Shown here piece by piece: positions 45,580-54,657 of a stretch of DNA of 63,514 nt. The DNA lies in NCBI GenBank assembly GCA_947454715.1, contig CANGMZ010000003.1, forward strand, positions 1-63,514. The letters are read 5' to 3'. This stretch comes from Chitinophagaceae bacterium. GTDB taxonomy: Bacteria; Bacteroidota; Bacteroidia; Chitinophagales; Chitinophagaceae. A program made the position numbers and the translations under genes. How positions within the stretch are numbered: position 1 is the stretch's first letter; every line of letters starts with the position of its first letter. The notes under the pieces are model-generated. The model searched no databases, was not told where the DNA came from, and was given only the letters and a program-made list of their open reading frames with translations.

Positions 45580-46650
45580 TTAAAGTTCCAATCCATGAAC
45601 GTATGGATATTGGCTTTTTCTATTAGTAACAACCCGTAGGGTGTCACGGTCTAAGTAGGTAGTGAATGCGATATTGCTATTGGTGAGTACAGGGGCGGCT
45701 AAGCCGTTACCTAAATTTACTGTACCTGTGAAAATTCGTGCTTCGTCCCAGAGGTCATTGTTGATGAAGCTGTTGAGCAACTGAGCGCCACCCTCTACTA
45801 TTAGTGACGTAATATTGTGTTGGTGCAGTACCGACATCAGATTGTTGAGTAGCGTTTCGTCAAAATTAAGTTTAATGAAACGGACATTGTTGACAGTTTT
45901 TTCGGTTTGCTCATTAACAATCCAGGTAGGGGCAGCGTTGTCGAGTAACTGGTGCATATCTGGTAAAACACCTGAGCGAGTCAAAGCTATGCGAAGTGGC
46001 TGCTTGCCCTGCCAAATTCTGGCAGTAAGTTGCGGGTTATCATTGATAGCCGTATTGCTGCCCACCATTATAGCGGCTTCCTCTGTTCGCCATTTATGTA
46101 GTAGCTGCTTGCTGTGCTCATTTGTGATCTGGAAACGACTTTTGTCTGCCGGAGCCATAAAGCCATCGGTAGTTTGCGCCCATTTCAGAATAATGTAGGG
46201 CCTGTTTTGGGTATGCATACAAAAGAAGCGTCTGTTGACCCAGAAGCCTTCCTGTTCGCATACTCCGGTAACAACATCGATACCAGCGTTTTTGAGTATA
46301 TCTATTCCCTTACCTTTTACCAGTTCAAACGGGTCTTTATTAGCTATTACAACCTTTGCAATCTGCTCTTTCACCAGTCTGCTGGCGCAAGGAGGCGTTT
46401 TGCCAGTATGTGCGCAAGGCTCAAGACTTACATACATGGTGCTGCCGGCAATAAGGTGTTGGTCTTCAGGTATAACATTGTTCAGGCAGTCTACTTCAGC
46501 GTGAACATTGCCATATACATGATGCCAACCTTCGCCTATGATTCGCCCGTTATGAACGAGCACGGCACCGACCATAGGGTTTGGGGTAGTATTCCCCTTT
46601 CCCTTTTGTGCCAGTTCCAGGCATCGTTTCATATATAGCTCGTGCGACAT
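45580..46650 (-). CDS. ribD: Bifunctional riboflavin biosynthesis protein RibD
   Basis: 356 residues from the ATG at 46650; an upstream extension of 22 residues would add a non-conserved hydrophobic leader. The N-terminal deaminase domain has the zinc motif H50-A-E and P-C79...C88. The C-terminal domain (~150-356) is the reductase. It converts the first pyrimidine product of the GTP cyclohydrolase II reaction in two steps of riboflavin synthesis. A TAATTTCG -7-like element lies 8 nt before the ATG. It heads a probable operon with eamA, yigZ and queG. Confidence 0.95.
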   Translation of the reverse strand: MSHELYMKRCLELAQKGKGNTTPNPMVGAVLVHNGRIIGEGWHHVYGNVHAEVDCLNNVIPEDQHLIAGSTMYVSLEPCAHTGKTPPCASRLVKEQIAKVVIANKDPFELVKGKGIDILKNAGIDVVTGVCEQEGFWVNRRFFCMHTQNRPYIILKWAQTTDGFMAPADKSRFQITNEHSKQLLHKWRTEEAAIMVGSNTAINDNPQLTARIWQGKQPLRIALTRSGVLPDMHQLLDNAAPTWIVNEQTEKTVNNVRFIKLNFDETLLNNLMSVLHQHNITSLIVEGGAQLLNSFINNDLWDEARIFTGTVNLGNGLAAPVLTNSNIAFTTYLDRDTLRVVTNRKSQYPYVHGLEL

Positions 46651-46777
46651 CAAGGGCGCGAAATTAAGCAAATGCAAGTGGAAATAGTAAAATATGAGCG
46701 TTGCCTCCAAAATCATTCTGTTAAGTATGGGAGGAAGAGGAGCATATTAGGTTAACGTCCGGTTTTGAAAATAGGCT

Positions 46778-46785
46778 TAACTTTG
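46778..46785 (+). promoter_or_regulatory. -7 element (TAACTTTG) of feoA
   Basis: Exact TAnnTTTG match ending only 4 nt before the ATG at 46790, so transcription would begin at or next to the start codon. Confidence 0.55.
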
Positions 46786-46789
46786 TAGT

Positions 46790-47035
46790 ATGGTGGATGA
46801 AGAAAAGGCGATCAGGCTATCTCAATTGGCTGCCGGTACAAAGGCGGTGATACATAGCCACGATGAGAGTGAGTTTCAGCTGACCCTGATGGAGATGGGC
46901 TGCATACCCGGAGAGCCGGTATGGGTGGAGATGATAGCCCCTCTTGGTGACCCAATGGCGATACAGATTGCGGGCTACTACCTGAGCCTCAGGAAGAAGG
47001 ATGCTGATAAGATCTGGGTTACATTAAGTAAATAA
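46790..47035 (+). CDS. feoA: Orphan FeoA-domain protein
   Basis: 81 residues of the FeoA SH3-like domain: AIRLSQLAAGTKAVIHSH, the ligand-loop LTLMEMGCIPGEPVWVEMIAPLGDPMAIQIAGYYLSLRKKDADKIWV. FeoA normally supports the FeoB ferrous iron permease, but no feoB is next to it here; FeoA can also be a lone regulatory domain. The start is preceded by an almost contiguous promoter motif (46778-46785). About 130 nt separate it from the following lipoprotein gene. Confidence 0.88.
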   Translation: MVDEEKAIRLSQLAAGTKAVIHSHDESEFQLTLMEMGCIPGEPVWVEMIAPLGDPMAIQIAGYYLSLRKKDADKIWVTLSK

Positions 47036-47167
47036 TTATTTGTCATATTGCAGGTGCTTTTGCTCTAATTAAATGATAGCACTATTTTGTATTCCGTTAT
47101 ATTTAGTATATTAGCGGGATTTTTAGATTTACGCTTAATAAAATAAGCTGTTAACAAACATTCATCT

Positions 47168-48025
47168 ATGCACTACAGTACTATACTTAAAAGAGGTGTT
47201 TTATTTTTTGCTTTCGCTCTGTTTATCTTCGGCGGATGTAAAAAAACAGATTCAAACCCGCTTACTGACGTTGATGACGCTGGTGGTTATGCATCTGATG
47301 CATCGAGGATAGAATGGCTCAGCAATGATGCGATTTCTATTGTTGATGCTGCAGGTACTTATTACAATGGTGTGTACATGCGTACTACGAACACCTTCGG
47401 TGCTTGTGCTACTGTAGCTCCGGATACCACTACAAGCAATCCGCACATAATAATAATTCGTTTTGGCGATGTTAACTGCCAATGTTTGGATGGAAAGAAC
47501 CGCAGAGGTAATATAATAGTTACTTATTATGGTCAGTATACAGATTCAAACAGTATGCATACTATTACTTATGACAATTACTACGTAAATGATGTAAGAT
47601 TGTCAGGTATCACTAAGGTTACCCGTGTAGATACTACTGTAGTTGGTAATTGGTACTATAAAGTGAATGTAAATGATACAATGACTGTTACAGGTAACCA
47701 ATATGTTACGTGGAAAGGTTCTTTGGTGCGCAAATGGGTAGCCGGTTATGCTACAGGCGACAGAAGCGATGATATTTATTCTATTTCAGGTGGTACTACA
47801 TTGGTAAGAGCTAATGGTCACTTGTTTACTTTTGATATTCAGACTCCGTTGAAATTCGCATTGAACTGCGATTATGCTGAGTCAGGTGTGGTTAATGTTA
47901 CCGGTTTTAATGGTGATACCCGTGTGCTGAATTATGCATTGGGTAATAACAATGCTCCTGGCACTTGTGATAACGTAGCACAGCTTAATATTGGTGAGCA
48001 CGTTTATCAACTTACATTGTACTAG
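47168..48025 (+). CDS. Lipoprotein of unknown function
   Basis: 285 residues. The signal peptide ends in a lipobox (FIFGGCKK, Cys24). The mature part is beta-rich, with ser/thr-rich strands (GNIIVTYYGQYTDSNSMHTITYDNYYVND and VTRVDTTVVGNWYYKVNVNDTMTVTG) and Cys pairs, and ends LNIGEHVYQLTLY. It resembles hypothetical Bacteroidota lipoproteins but I know no function. It has a strong terminator 23 nt after the stop. Confidence 0.8.
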   Translation: MHYSTILKRGVLFFAFALFIFGGCKKTDSNPLTDVDDAGGYASDASRIEWLSNDAISIVDAAGTYYNGVYMRTTNTFGACATVAPDTTTSNPHIIIIRFGDVNCQCLDGKNRRGNIIVTYYGQYTDSNSMHTITYDNYYVNDVRLSGITKVTRVDTTVVGNWYYKVNVNDTMTVTGNQYVTWKGSLVRKWVAGYATGDRSDDIYSISGGTTLVRANGHLFTFDIQTPLKFALNCDYAESGVVNVTGFNGDTRVLNYALGNNNAPGTCDNVAQLNIGEHVYQLTLY

Positions 48026-48048
48026 TCGTTATTAAATGATATTTTTTT

Positions 48049-48079
48049 AAGAGGCGGGAAGTTTTCCGCCTCTTTTTTT
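48049..48079 (+). terminator. Terminator after the lipoprotein gene
   Basis: AAGAGGCGG (48049-48057) pairs with CCGCCTCTT (48066-48074), followed by a run of T. It can read as a terminator in either direction. Confidence 0.88.
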
Positions 48080-48214
48080 ATGCTTAAAATTAAGCGCATC
48101 TACCGTTCGTGAACTTTTACGACCGTTGGTGAACAATATTCGGTAAGGAAGTAAGTGGCAATGTACTTTTGGGATGAGGTTAGAAAGAAAAAATTGTGAG
48201 TTGTACAATAAAAT

Positions 48215-48222
48215 TACATTTG
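48215..48222 (+). promoter_or_regulatory. TAnnTTTG motif (TACATTTG) with TTG at -33 spacing, before the NHL gene
   Basis: TTG at 48194-48196, then 18 nt, then TACATTTG, a good match for both promoter elements. The motif ends only 2 nt before the ATG at 48225, so either the start lies further downstream or the true promoter is elsewhere. Confidence 0.4.
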
Positions 48223-48224
48223 CC

Positions 48225-49433
48225 ATGGAACTCAAAGCCATAACTCGGAAAACACTTTTAATTTTAATATTATTTGTTGTTGCATTTGTAAGCAATATCA
48301 ATAAGGTTGCGGCGCAAATGATCATTACTTATGCCGGCACTGCCGATGTAGGCTACAATGGGGAGAATCTGAAAGCAACGGACACTCGCCTTGATGGACC
48401 TGCTGCCGGAGTGATAGATGCATCCGGCACGCTTTATTTTACAGATGTAAATGGGAACAGGGTGCGTAAAATATCTCCTGCGGGTATTGTTACTACAATT
48501 GCAGGTACAGGAGAATCAGGTTATACAGCTGACGGAGAAAAGGCATTTACTGCAAGGATTACACAACCGGCAGGTATTGTTGTAGATGCAGCAGGTAATG
48601 TTTATTTCTCTGAGCGGGTTAATAATGTGGTGCGTAAGGTAGATAAGGTCGGAATACTTACTACTGTTGCCGGTAATGCTACGGGAGGGTTTAGTGGTAA
48701 TGGCGGCCCTGCAACCAAGGCCCAATTACAAAGCCCGGGAGCATTGGCTATTGACAAAGAAGGTAATCTTTATATAGCTGATGCCGACAATAATTGTATC
48801 AGAAAAGTAAGTACAACAGGCGTTATCACTATGTATGCAGGAAATGGTTTTGCTGCGGGTACAGGAACCGGAGGTTATAGCGGGGACGGAGGTAAGGCTA
48901 TATTGGCAAAATTGAATCAGCCGGATGGGTTAAGCATAGATAATGAAGGCAACTTACTCATCTCAGATTGTTTTAATCACTGCATACGTAAGGTAGATAA
49001 ACAGGGTATTATCTCAACTATAGCCGGCACAGGAAATGGCGGGTATAATGGAGATAATGGAAAAGCAAAGATGGCAATGTTGCAATATCCTTATGGCATT
49101 GCTGTTGATAAGAAGGGCTACATATATGTTGCTGACCATGGTAATAACCGTATTCGTATGATAGATGGCAATGGTTTTATCACTACAATTGCCGGAAGTG
49201 GCACAGCGGGTTACGAAGGTGAGGGTGGTCCGGCAGTAAATGCATTGATCAACAAGCCAACATTCGTAACTATAAGTGCGGCAGGAGATATATACATAGG
49301 CGATAATCAGAATGGGCGCATAAGAGTAATCACTTACAGTGGTTCTAATGTTATTGTAAGTGGTCATCAATTGGCACCAGCAGCTACTCATGTATCTGCT
49401 GGAAGTGTGTCCAGTTCAGCTTCAGGTCAATAG
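48225..49433 (+). CDS. NHL-repeat beta-propeller protein (exported)
   Basis: 402 residues from the ATG at 48225, chosen because it begins a signal peptide (MELKAITRKTLLILILFVVAFVSNINKVAAQ). An in-frame ATG at 48174 would add 17 charged residues in front. At least five NHL repeats (e.g. IDKEGNLYIADADNNCIRKVS, VDKKGYIYVADHGNNRIRMID, each preceded by TxAGxGxxGYxGDGGxA) form a propeller. There is no T9SS sorting domain; the Ser/Ala-rich tail SAGSVSSSASGQ ends the protein. Surface or periplasmic binding is likely, but the ligand is unknown. Confidence 0.85.
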   Translation: MELKAITRKTLLILILFVVAFVSNINKVAAQMIITYAGTADVGYNGENLKATDTRLDGPAAGVIDASGTLYFTDVNGNRVRKISPAGIVTTIAGTGESGYTADGEKAFTARITQPAGIVVDAAGNVYFSERVNNVVRKVDKVGILTTVAGNATGGFSGNGGPATKAQLQSPGALAIDKEGNLYIADADNNCIRKVSTTGVITMYAGNGFAAGTGTGGYSGDGGKAILAKLNQPDGLSIDNEGNLLISDCFNHCIRKVDKQGIISTIAGTGNGGYNGDNGKAKMAMLQYPYGIAVDKKGYIYVADHGNNRIRMIDGNGFITTIAGSGTAGYEGEGGPAVNALINKPTFVTISAAGDIYIGDNQNGRIRVITYSGSNVIVSGHQLAPAATHVSAGSVSSSASGQ

Positions 49434-49453
49434 TTTAGGAGATTAGAAATTAC

Positions 49454-50626
49454 TTACAGGCAAGACAGAAGTATTTGACAAGCTTTGTGAATTTCATCGT
49501 GTGTTATTGTCAGCGGTGGTGCTATTCTTATGCAGCCGGGTGCAAAGAGAAACCAATCTGAAAACAATCCTTTATCCAGACATTTATGCAATGTCTGCTG
49601 CACCAACTCAGGGTTTTCCAGATCAATAGCCATTAACAGACCAGCACTTCTGATCGCTTTGATAGATGGATGTTGTAGTAAAGTCAAGAACAGTTGTTCT
49701 TTTTCAGCTACACCTGCTACAATATGTTCATTGTGCAACACCTGCATACCTGCCATGCCGGCAGCACAGCAAACCGGATGGCCACCAAAAGTAGAAATAT
49801 GCCCCAATACCGGGTCGAAGCCAAATGTGGACATAATAGCTTGAGAGGAGATAAATGCCCCCAATGGCATTCCGCCACCTAATGCCTTACCCAGTAACAC
49901 TATATCCGGAGTAACATTGTAGTGCTCAAAGCCCCATAGTTTGCCTGTGCGACCAAAACCGCATTGTATTTCATCAAATATCAGCAGCGTACCTGTTTCG
50001 GTACACTTTATACGAAGTCTTTGTAACCAGTTGTTTTGAGGAACAATTACACCTGCTTCTGCCTGAATGGTTTCAACAATGACGCAGGAAGTTTGCTGAT
50101 TTATTGCATCGATGAGTTCATCTGAATTATAATCATAGTGCCAAACACCCGGTAATAGCGGTCTGAATGCGTTGCGCCAATATTCATCACCCATAACGCT
50201 CAATGCGCCCATGGTGTGCCCATGATAGCTATTGTTGCAGCAGATTACATCTGTGCGTCCGGTATATCTTCTGGCGAGTTTTAAAGCCCCGTCAGTAGCT
50301 TCTGATCCGGAATTGGTGAAGTAGATACAGTCAAGGTGCTCAGGAAGGCAAGCTGCCAACATTTCGGCATACTTTACCTGTGGGCTTTGCACCAACTCCC
50401 CATAAACCATAATGTGCAAATATTGTTGCGACTGCTCTTGTATCGCTTTTACAACTGCAGGGTGGCAATGCCCAATATTGCAGACACTGATGCCGCCAAT
50501 CACATCGAGATATGCTTTGCCATCAACACCGTAAAGGTAATTGCCTGCTGCGGATGTAATTTCAATACCTACAGGAGCAGGTGATGTCGGTGCTAGGTGT
50601 TGCTGAAAGAGTTGGCGATTATTCAT
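49454..50626 (-). CDS. Class III PLP aminotransferase (acetylornithine/ornithine type)
   Basis: 390 residues of the class III family: [74 protein letters not shown], and the PLP lysine in [14 protein letters not shown]. The [15 protein letters not shown] motif follows. The likely substrate is an omega-amino acid such as acetylornithine or ornithine, but no arginine genes are nearby. It overlaps the upstream cca stop by four bases (ATGA), so it is expressed with a tRNA-repair gene rather than a metabolic pathway. Confidence 0.88.
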   Translation of the reverse strand: MNNRQLFQQHLAPTSPAPVGIEITSAAGNYLYGVDGKAYLDVIGGISVCNIGHCHPAVVKAIQEQSQQYLHIMVYGELVQSPQVKYAEMLAACLPEHLDCIYFTNSGSEATDGALKLARRYTGRTDVICCNNSYHGHTMGALSVMGDEYWRNAFRPLLPGVWHYDYNSDELIDAINQQTSCVIVETIQAEAGVIVPQNNWLQRLRIKCTETGTLLIFDEIQCGFGRTGKLWGFEHYNVTPDIVLLGKALGGGMPLGAFISSQAIMSTFGFDPVLGHISTFGGHPVCCAAGMAGMQVLHNEHIVAGVAEKEQLFLTLLQHPSIKAIRSAGLLMAIDLENPELVQQTLHKCLDKGLFSDWFLFAPGCIRIAPPLTITHDEIHKACQILLSCL

Positions 50627-52041
50627 TTTACAGGTTCAATATTTAATTCTTTTGCTTTATTTATAAGCAATGTATGTGCTGCCTCGTAGGTATTAGGTAT
50701 CACACCGTCGAGTATGGCTTCCCTTATTGTTGTTTTGAGTACACCAACTTCACGAGAAGGGGAGAGATTGAACATGGCCATAATCTCATCTCCGGATATT
50801 GGTGGCTGCCAGTTTCTGACCTTGTCGCTTTCTTCTACAGCAATGAGTCTTTCTTTTACCAACTCAAAGTTTTCCAGATAGCGTTTTACCTTTAGTTTAT
50901 TCTTTGATGTGATGTCGCTTTCACACAGTATCATCAAGTCTTCCAGGTCTTCACCTGCATCGAAAAGCAGTCTGCGCATGGCAGAGTCGGTAATATCTTC
51001 TTTAGTAAGACTAATGGGGCGAAGGTGTAGCGAAACCAATTTGGCTACATACTTCATCTTCTCATTGAGGGGCAGTTTCAGTTGTTTGAAGATTTTAGGC
51101 GTCATTCTTTCGCCTACGACCTCGTGACCATGAAAGGTCCACCCGTGCCCATCTTCAAATTTCTTAGTGGCAGGTTTACCTATGTCGTGCAGTAAAGCAG
51201 CCCAGCGCAACCATAAGTCATTGCTCTTGGATGCAGTATTATCAATTACCTGCAGTGTGTGGTAGAAATTATCTTTATGCCCCTTGCCTTCTATTATTTC
51301 CACACCGGATAGTGCGACCATCTGCGGAAAGAAATGTTTGAGCAATCCGCTTTTGTAGAGTAGGTCAAGACCAATGGATGGTTTTGCTACCGACATAATT
51401 TTATTCAATTCATCGGTAATGCGTTCCTGAGAAATAATTTTAATTCTATCGCTGTTTCGGCAGATAGCTTCAAAAGTTTCAGGGAGTATCTGAAAGCCCA
51501 GTTGTGTTGCAAAGCGTATAGCCCGCATCATACGTAACGGGTCATCAGAGAAGGTAACATCAGGTCCCAGAGGTGTTCTGATTATTTTGTTCTTCAGGTC
51601 TTCCTGTCCGTTGAATGGGTCTGTTAATTTGCCATAATCTGCTTTGTTGAGGCTTATTGCCATTGCATTTATGGTAAAATCCCGTCTTAACTGATCGTCT
51701 TCTATTGTTCCGGGTTCTACTTCTGGATTTCTGGAATCAGCAGTATATGATTCTTTTCTTGCGCCCACAAATTCCACGTCAAAGTCGTGGTATCTGAAAT
51801 GAGCGGTGCCATAATTTTTGAAAAAGCTTACATGCATTTTGGGGTTTAATATAGCGGCTACTGCATGAGCCAATGCTATACCATCACCAGTGCAGACGAT
51901 ATCTGCATCCTTAGTTGGGCGGCCTAACAGTTTATCTCGCACAAAGCCACCAATAAGGTAGCAGCTGATATTCATTTCAGTTGCGGCCTTACCTACGGTT
52001 TCAAAAATCAGCAGTTCTTCGGGCGTGCAATCAATTTCCAT
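50623..52041 (-). CDS. cca: CCA tRNA nucleotidyltransferase with HD domain
   Basis: 472 residues. The N-terminal nucleotidyltransferase head has [23 protein letters not shown] with the DxD metal residues, [13 protein letters not shown] and [19 protein letters not shown]-terminal HD domain has [13 protein letters not shown]. It adds or repairs the CCA end of tRNAs. The combination with an HD domain is normal for class II enzymes. It is the first gene of a two-gene operon, starting 7 nt after a TAGCTTTG promoter element. Confidence 0.94.
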   Translation of the reverse strand: MEIDCTPEELLIFETVGKAATEMNISCYLIGGFVRDKLLGRPTKDADIVCTGDGIALAHAVAAILNPKMHVSFFKNYGTAHFRYHDFDVEFVGARKESYTADSRNPEVEPGTIEDDQLRRDFTINAMAISLNKADYGKLTDPFNGQEDLKNKIIRTPLGPDVTFSDDPLRMMRAIRFATQLGFQILPETFEAICRNSDRIKIISQERITDELNKIMSVAKPSIGLDLLYKSGLLKHFFPQMVALSGVEIIEGKGHKDNFYHTLQVIDNTASKSNDLWLRWAALLHDIGKPATKKFEDGHGWTFHGHEVVGERMTPKIFKQLKLPLNEKMKYVAKLVSLHLRPISLTKEDITDSAMRRLLFDAGEDLEDLMILCESDITSKNKLKVKRYLENFELVKERLIAVEESDKVRNWQPPISGDEIMAMFNLSPSREVGVLKTTIREAILDGVIPNTYEAAHTLLINKAKELNIEPVK

Positions 52042-52048
52042 ACAGCGG

Positions 52049-52056
52049 CAAAGCTA
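52049..52056 (-). promoter_or_regulatory. -7 element (TAGCTTTG) of cca
   Basis: Exact TAnnTTTG match on the minus strand with 7 nt to the ATG. TTTC at about the -33 position (20-nt spacing) is a weak second element. Confidence 0.5.
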
Positions 52057-52153
52057 TGATACCAATGGCAGATATAGAAACCTGAGTGGGTTTCTTTGCG
52101 GTTTTGAGAATGATAAATATAAAATATGGAAGTAAACAGACTAGTGTTAGTGC

Positions 52154-52363
52154 AAAAAAAATAAGACCTCAGAGAACTGAAGTCTTATTTACACCTTATG
52201 AAAAAATATACCCGTTATAAATGTAAAGGATATTATTTAATTTATCTAGAAATATTTTTTATTTTTTTTAATTGTAAGTGCTTGAGGTATATATAAAAAA
52301 ATAAGACCTCAGAGAACTGAAGCCTTATTTACACCTTATGAAAAATATACCCGACATAAATGT
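52154..52363. repeat. Two direct copies (140-bp period) of a ~70-nt hairpin element
   Basis: Copy 1 (52154-52224) and copy 2 (52294-52363) are almost identical over ~60 nt. Copy 1 folds as AAATAAGAC-c-TCAG / CTGA-a-GTCTTATTT with an AGAA tetraloop and A/T flanks. Copy 2 has a change that disrupts one pair of the stem. Both are followed by ACACCTTATGAAAA. Neither lies after a gene, so they are not ordinary terminators of the neighbouring genes. Confidence 0.75.
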
Positions 52364-52470
52364 CGAACTATTTTTGGAAATAACAACATTTTAGTTGTTA
52401 AAATTTATTTTTTTTCAAAAAATGTCTTTTTATGCAAATCAGGTACGCATATTGTATAGAGTATAAGATC

Positions 52471-53040
52471 ATGAAGAATTACACATTGTTGCTCGGCTTT
52501 TTACTGGTGTTTGTGGGTGGCGTAAGTGCCCAAACATCTGTTGAGACAGATACGTTGGTGGCATATCATTTGCAAGATGTAAGCATCAAGGCTAGATTTA
52601 AGAACGATACGGAAAGGTATAAGTATAACCAGATGAAGTATTATGTGACCACCGTATTGCCATATATGGAAGCCTCAACAGCTATGTTTAATGAGATCAA
52701 TAACAAGATTAATAGTCAAGATATATCAAGGGGTGACCGAAAGAGATTCATTGCGCAGAAGCAAGATCAGATGAAGGCGCAGTTTGAGGATAAGATAAAG
52801 GGGCTCAATGTGACTCAAGGCGCATTGTTGGTAAAACTAATAGCCAGACAGACCAATTTGAATATATACAAGATGGTAGCTGAAGTTAAAAACCCGGTGG
52901 TAGCTATGAAGTGGCAGGTATGGGCAAGGCTCAACGGAATGAACCTGGATAAAAAGTATCGTCCGGAAGAGGAGCCGGTGTTAGAAGAGATTATGAATGA
53001 ATTGGGATATGCTTTGCCGCAAAGTTATGCAATCAACTAA
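52471..53040 (+). CDS. DUF4294 protein (exported)
   Basis: 189 residues from the ATG at 52471, chosen because it begins a signal peptide (MKNYTLLLGFLLVFVGGVSAQ). The body matches DUF4294: YHLQDVSIKARFKNDTERYKYNQMKYYVTTVLPYMEAS, then a charged helical region and the VKLIARQTNLNIYKMVAEVKNPVVAMKWQVWARLNGMNL end. It is a conserved Bacteroidota protein of unknown function. It converges on the membrane protein gene with a four-base overlap of the stops. Confidence 0.85.
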   Translation: MKNYTLLLGFLLVFVGGVSAQTSVETDTLVAYHLQDVSIKARFKNDTERYKYNQMKYYVTTVLPYMEASTAMFNEINNKINSQDISRGDRKRFIAQKQDQMKAQFEDKIKGLNVTQGALLVKLIARQTNLNIYKMVAEVKNPVVAMKWQVWARLNGMNLDKKYRPEEEPVLEEIMNELGYALPQSYAIN

Positions 53041-54644
53041 AGTGGCTTATTCTTTTCGTAAAGTAGTGTATGGTTAGTTGGAGATGTGTATACAAGATGG
53101 TAGGCAGTTTTTATTTGGTTATCTAACTCTTTATACTGTCCTTTATTTAAGTAAGAACTGTCGTAGCCCCATAAAACCACATAATCTACTGATACACCTG
53201 AGTAGTTGGTATATGCAGTAATATCAGCTGATGGCGGATGCGCTTCTATTCCCTCATTACGGCTCAGGTGCGTGTATGGGTTTGTTTTGTAAGTCCAAAG
53301 CAATGGGAAATAACCTGCATTAGCTTCGTAATTATCTAGCATTATCCACGACTTTTCTACTGCAGAATAGTGCAGCGCATGAACAAATAAGTAATTAAAA
53401 TCAGAGATTACTTTCCCATTCTTATCCTTACCTCCGGGTGCAAAGTCAAGTGGGAGTACTACAGCATGAGCAGGTATAAAATGGGCAACCGAATTATAAT
53501 CTTCTGCAGCCTCTGACGCTACTGCCATATTTTTAATTCTGATGATGGTTAAACCGGCGAAACACACAAATAAAATTACCCCTCCGGCATTTTTTATTTG
53601 TTGCGAAAGTGTGCAACTAATATAAAGCACTGCCAATGCCAGCACATATAACTGCGCCCTCATGCTCATGAGTATGACCCTCTTCATGAAATCTTCCGGG
53701 AAAAATAAATAGACTCCCATAATGATGAATAAACTAATCAAAAATCCATCGTATTTATGAAAAGAAAACTTGCCTTTCAGGCGAACGGCAATTGATACTA
53801 TTAGTAAGCTGATGATAGTAATGCCGGCTATAGCACAAAAAAAGGCTTCTTTGTTTGTTGCATTGATTGCATACTTAAATTGTACAAGTTCTATAAGCCT
53901 GTAGAAATGGTGATGCAATTCAATGTTCATGCCCCCCTCCTTATTGGTAAACCGGAACATAAGCACAGCAAATGGCGCTACGAGTATCCCCAACGTTATT
54001 GTGCTTTTAAGGAAGTTGTTGACAGGAAGAACGGAGTCGCCTCGTTCTTTTGCAAGGGCATAAGATACTGCTAAAGAAAGGCAGGTGATTACGCCGAAAA
54101 CAAATGGGAGTAATTGAGTAAAAAAGATAAGCCCGGTGAAGAGGAAGAATACTAATGTATTAATGGTATTTCTTTTGTCTATAAAGCGGAGCCAACTCCA
54201 TAACATCCAGAAATAAAATGCGGTACTCAGGGAGAAATTATAAAAACCTTTAGCCAATGTGTGGTGAAAGACGAATAAGAAAATTAGGGTAATCCAATAG
54301 GAGCTGGATCCGCTTACTTTTTTCATTAAAAGAAAGAATCCTCCAATGAGCAGACCGGCATATACTGAGAGGAAAAGCTTTTCTGCAATCACACCGTTAG
54401 TAAAATAGAGCGGCAACCCCAGTAATATATGCGACAACCAATTAGGGTTAGGGTCGTAAATAACCTGATAGAATTTAGAATAAAATGCAACATCATTATT
54501 GTTCCAGATGTTGTGCAGCACATTTGCATTATACAAGTGGCAAGGACCATCGCCTGTAAGGTAATAATGAGGCCACCATATCTGAGACAAGCATAGGGCG
54601 CCCCCCATTATTAACAATACATACAATAGTTTTATTCTAGGCAT
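53037..54644 (-). CDS. Polytopic membrane protein, GT-C glycosyltransferase-like (unknown function)
   Basis: 535 residues. Roughly ten to twelve membrane helices fill residues ~5-380, with a soluble C-terminal part (~385-535). The TGDGPCHLYNANVLHNI loop after the first helix, holding an acidic residue, resembles the first extracytoplasmic loop of GT-C glycosyltransferases. This is fold-level resemblance only, so I do not name a substrate. It lies 13 nt downstream of sprA on the same strand, suggesting co-transcription with the secretion translocon; its stop overlaps that of the DUF4294 gene. Confidence 0.6.
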   Translation of the reverse strand: MPRIKLLYVLLIMGGALCLSQIWWPHYYLTGDGPCHLYNANVLHNIWNNNDVAFYSKFYQVIYDPNPNWLSHILLGLPLYFTNGVIAEKLFLSVYAGLLIGGFFLLMKKVSGSSSYWITLIFLFVFHHTLAKGFYNFSLSTAFYFWMLWSWLRFIDKRNTINTLVFFLFTGLIFFTQLLPFVFGVITCLSLAVSYALAKERGDSVLPVNNFLKSTITLGILVAPFAVLMFRFTNKEGGMNIELHHHFYRLIELVQFKYAINATNKEAFFCAIAGITIISLLIVSIAVRLKGKFSFHKYDGFLISLFIIMGVYLFFPEDFMKRVILMSMRAQLYVLALAVLYISCTLSQQIKNAGGVILFVCFAGLTIIRIKNMAVASEAAEDYNSVAHFIPAHAVVLPLDFAPGGKDKNGKVISDFNYLFVHALHYSAVEKSWIMLDNYEANAGYFPLLWTYKTNPYTHLSRNEGIEAHPPSADITAYTNYSGVSVDYVVLWGYDSSYLNKGQYKELDNQIKTAYHLVYTSPTNHTLLYEKNKPL

Positions 54645-54657
54645 CGGTACGGTATTC

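Larger units (their letters stand above)
52042..52470. other. Divergent intergenic region with duplicated element
   Basis: 429 nt between cca (-) and the DUF4294 gene (+). It holds the cca promoter, two copies of a ~70-nt hairpin element (52154-52224 and 52294-52363) and AT-rich filler. Two short reading frames inside the copies (32 and 18 codons, starting at the same ATG) are not convincing genes. Confidence 0.6.

Noticed and set aside
52200-52340. Short open frames (32 and 18 codons) inside the duplicated element
   Set aside because: They share the same ATG but diverge in frame after a one-base deletion, so the protein is not conserved between the two copies.
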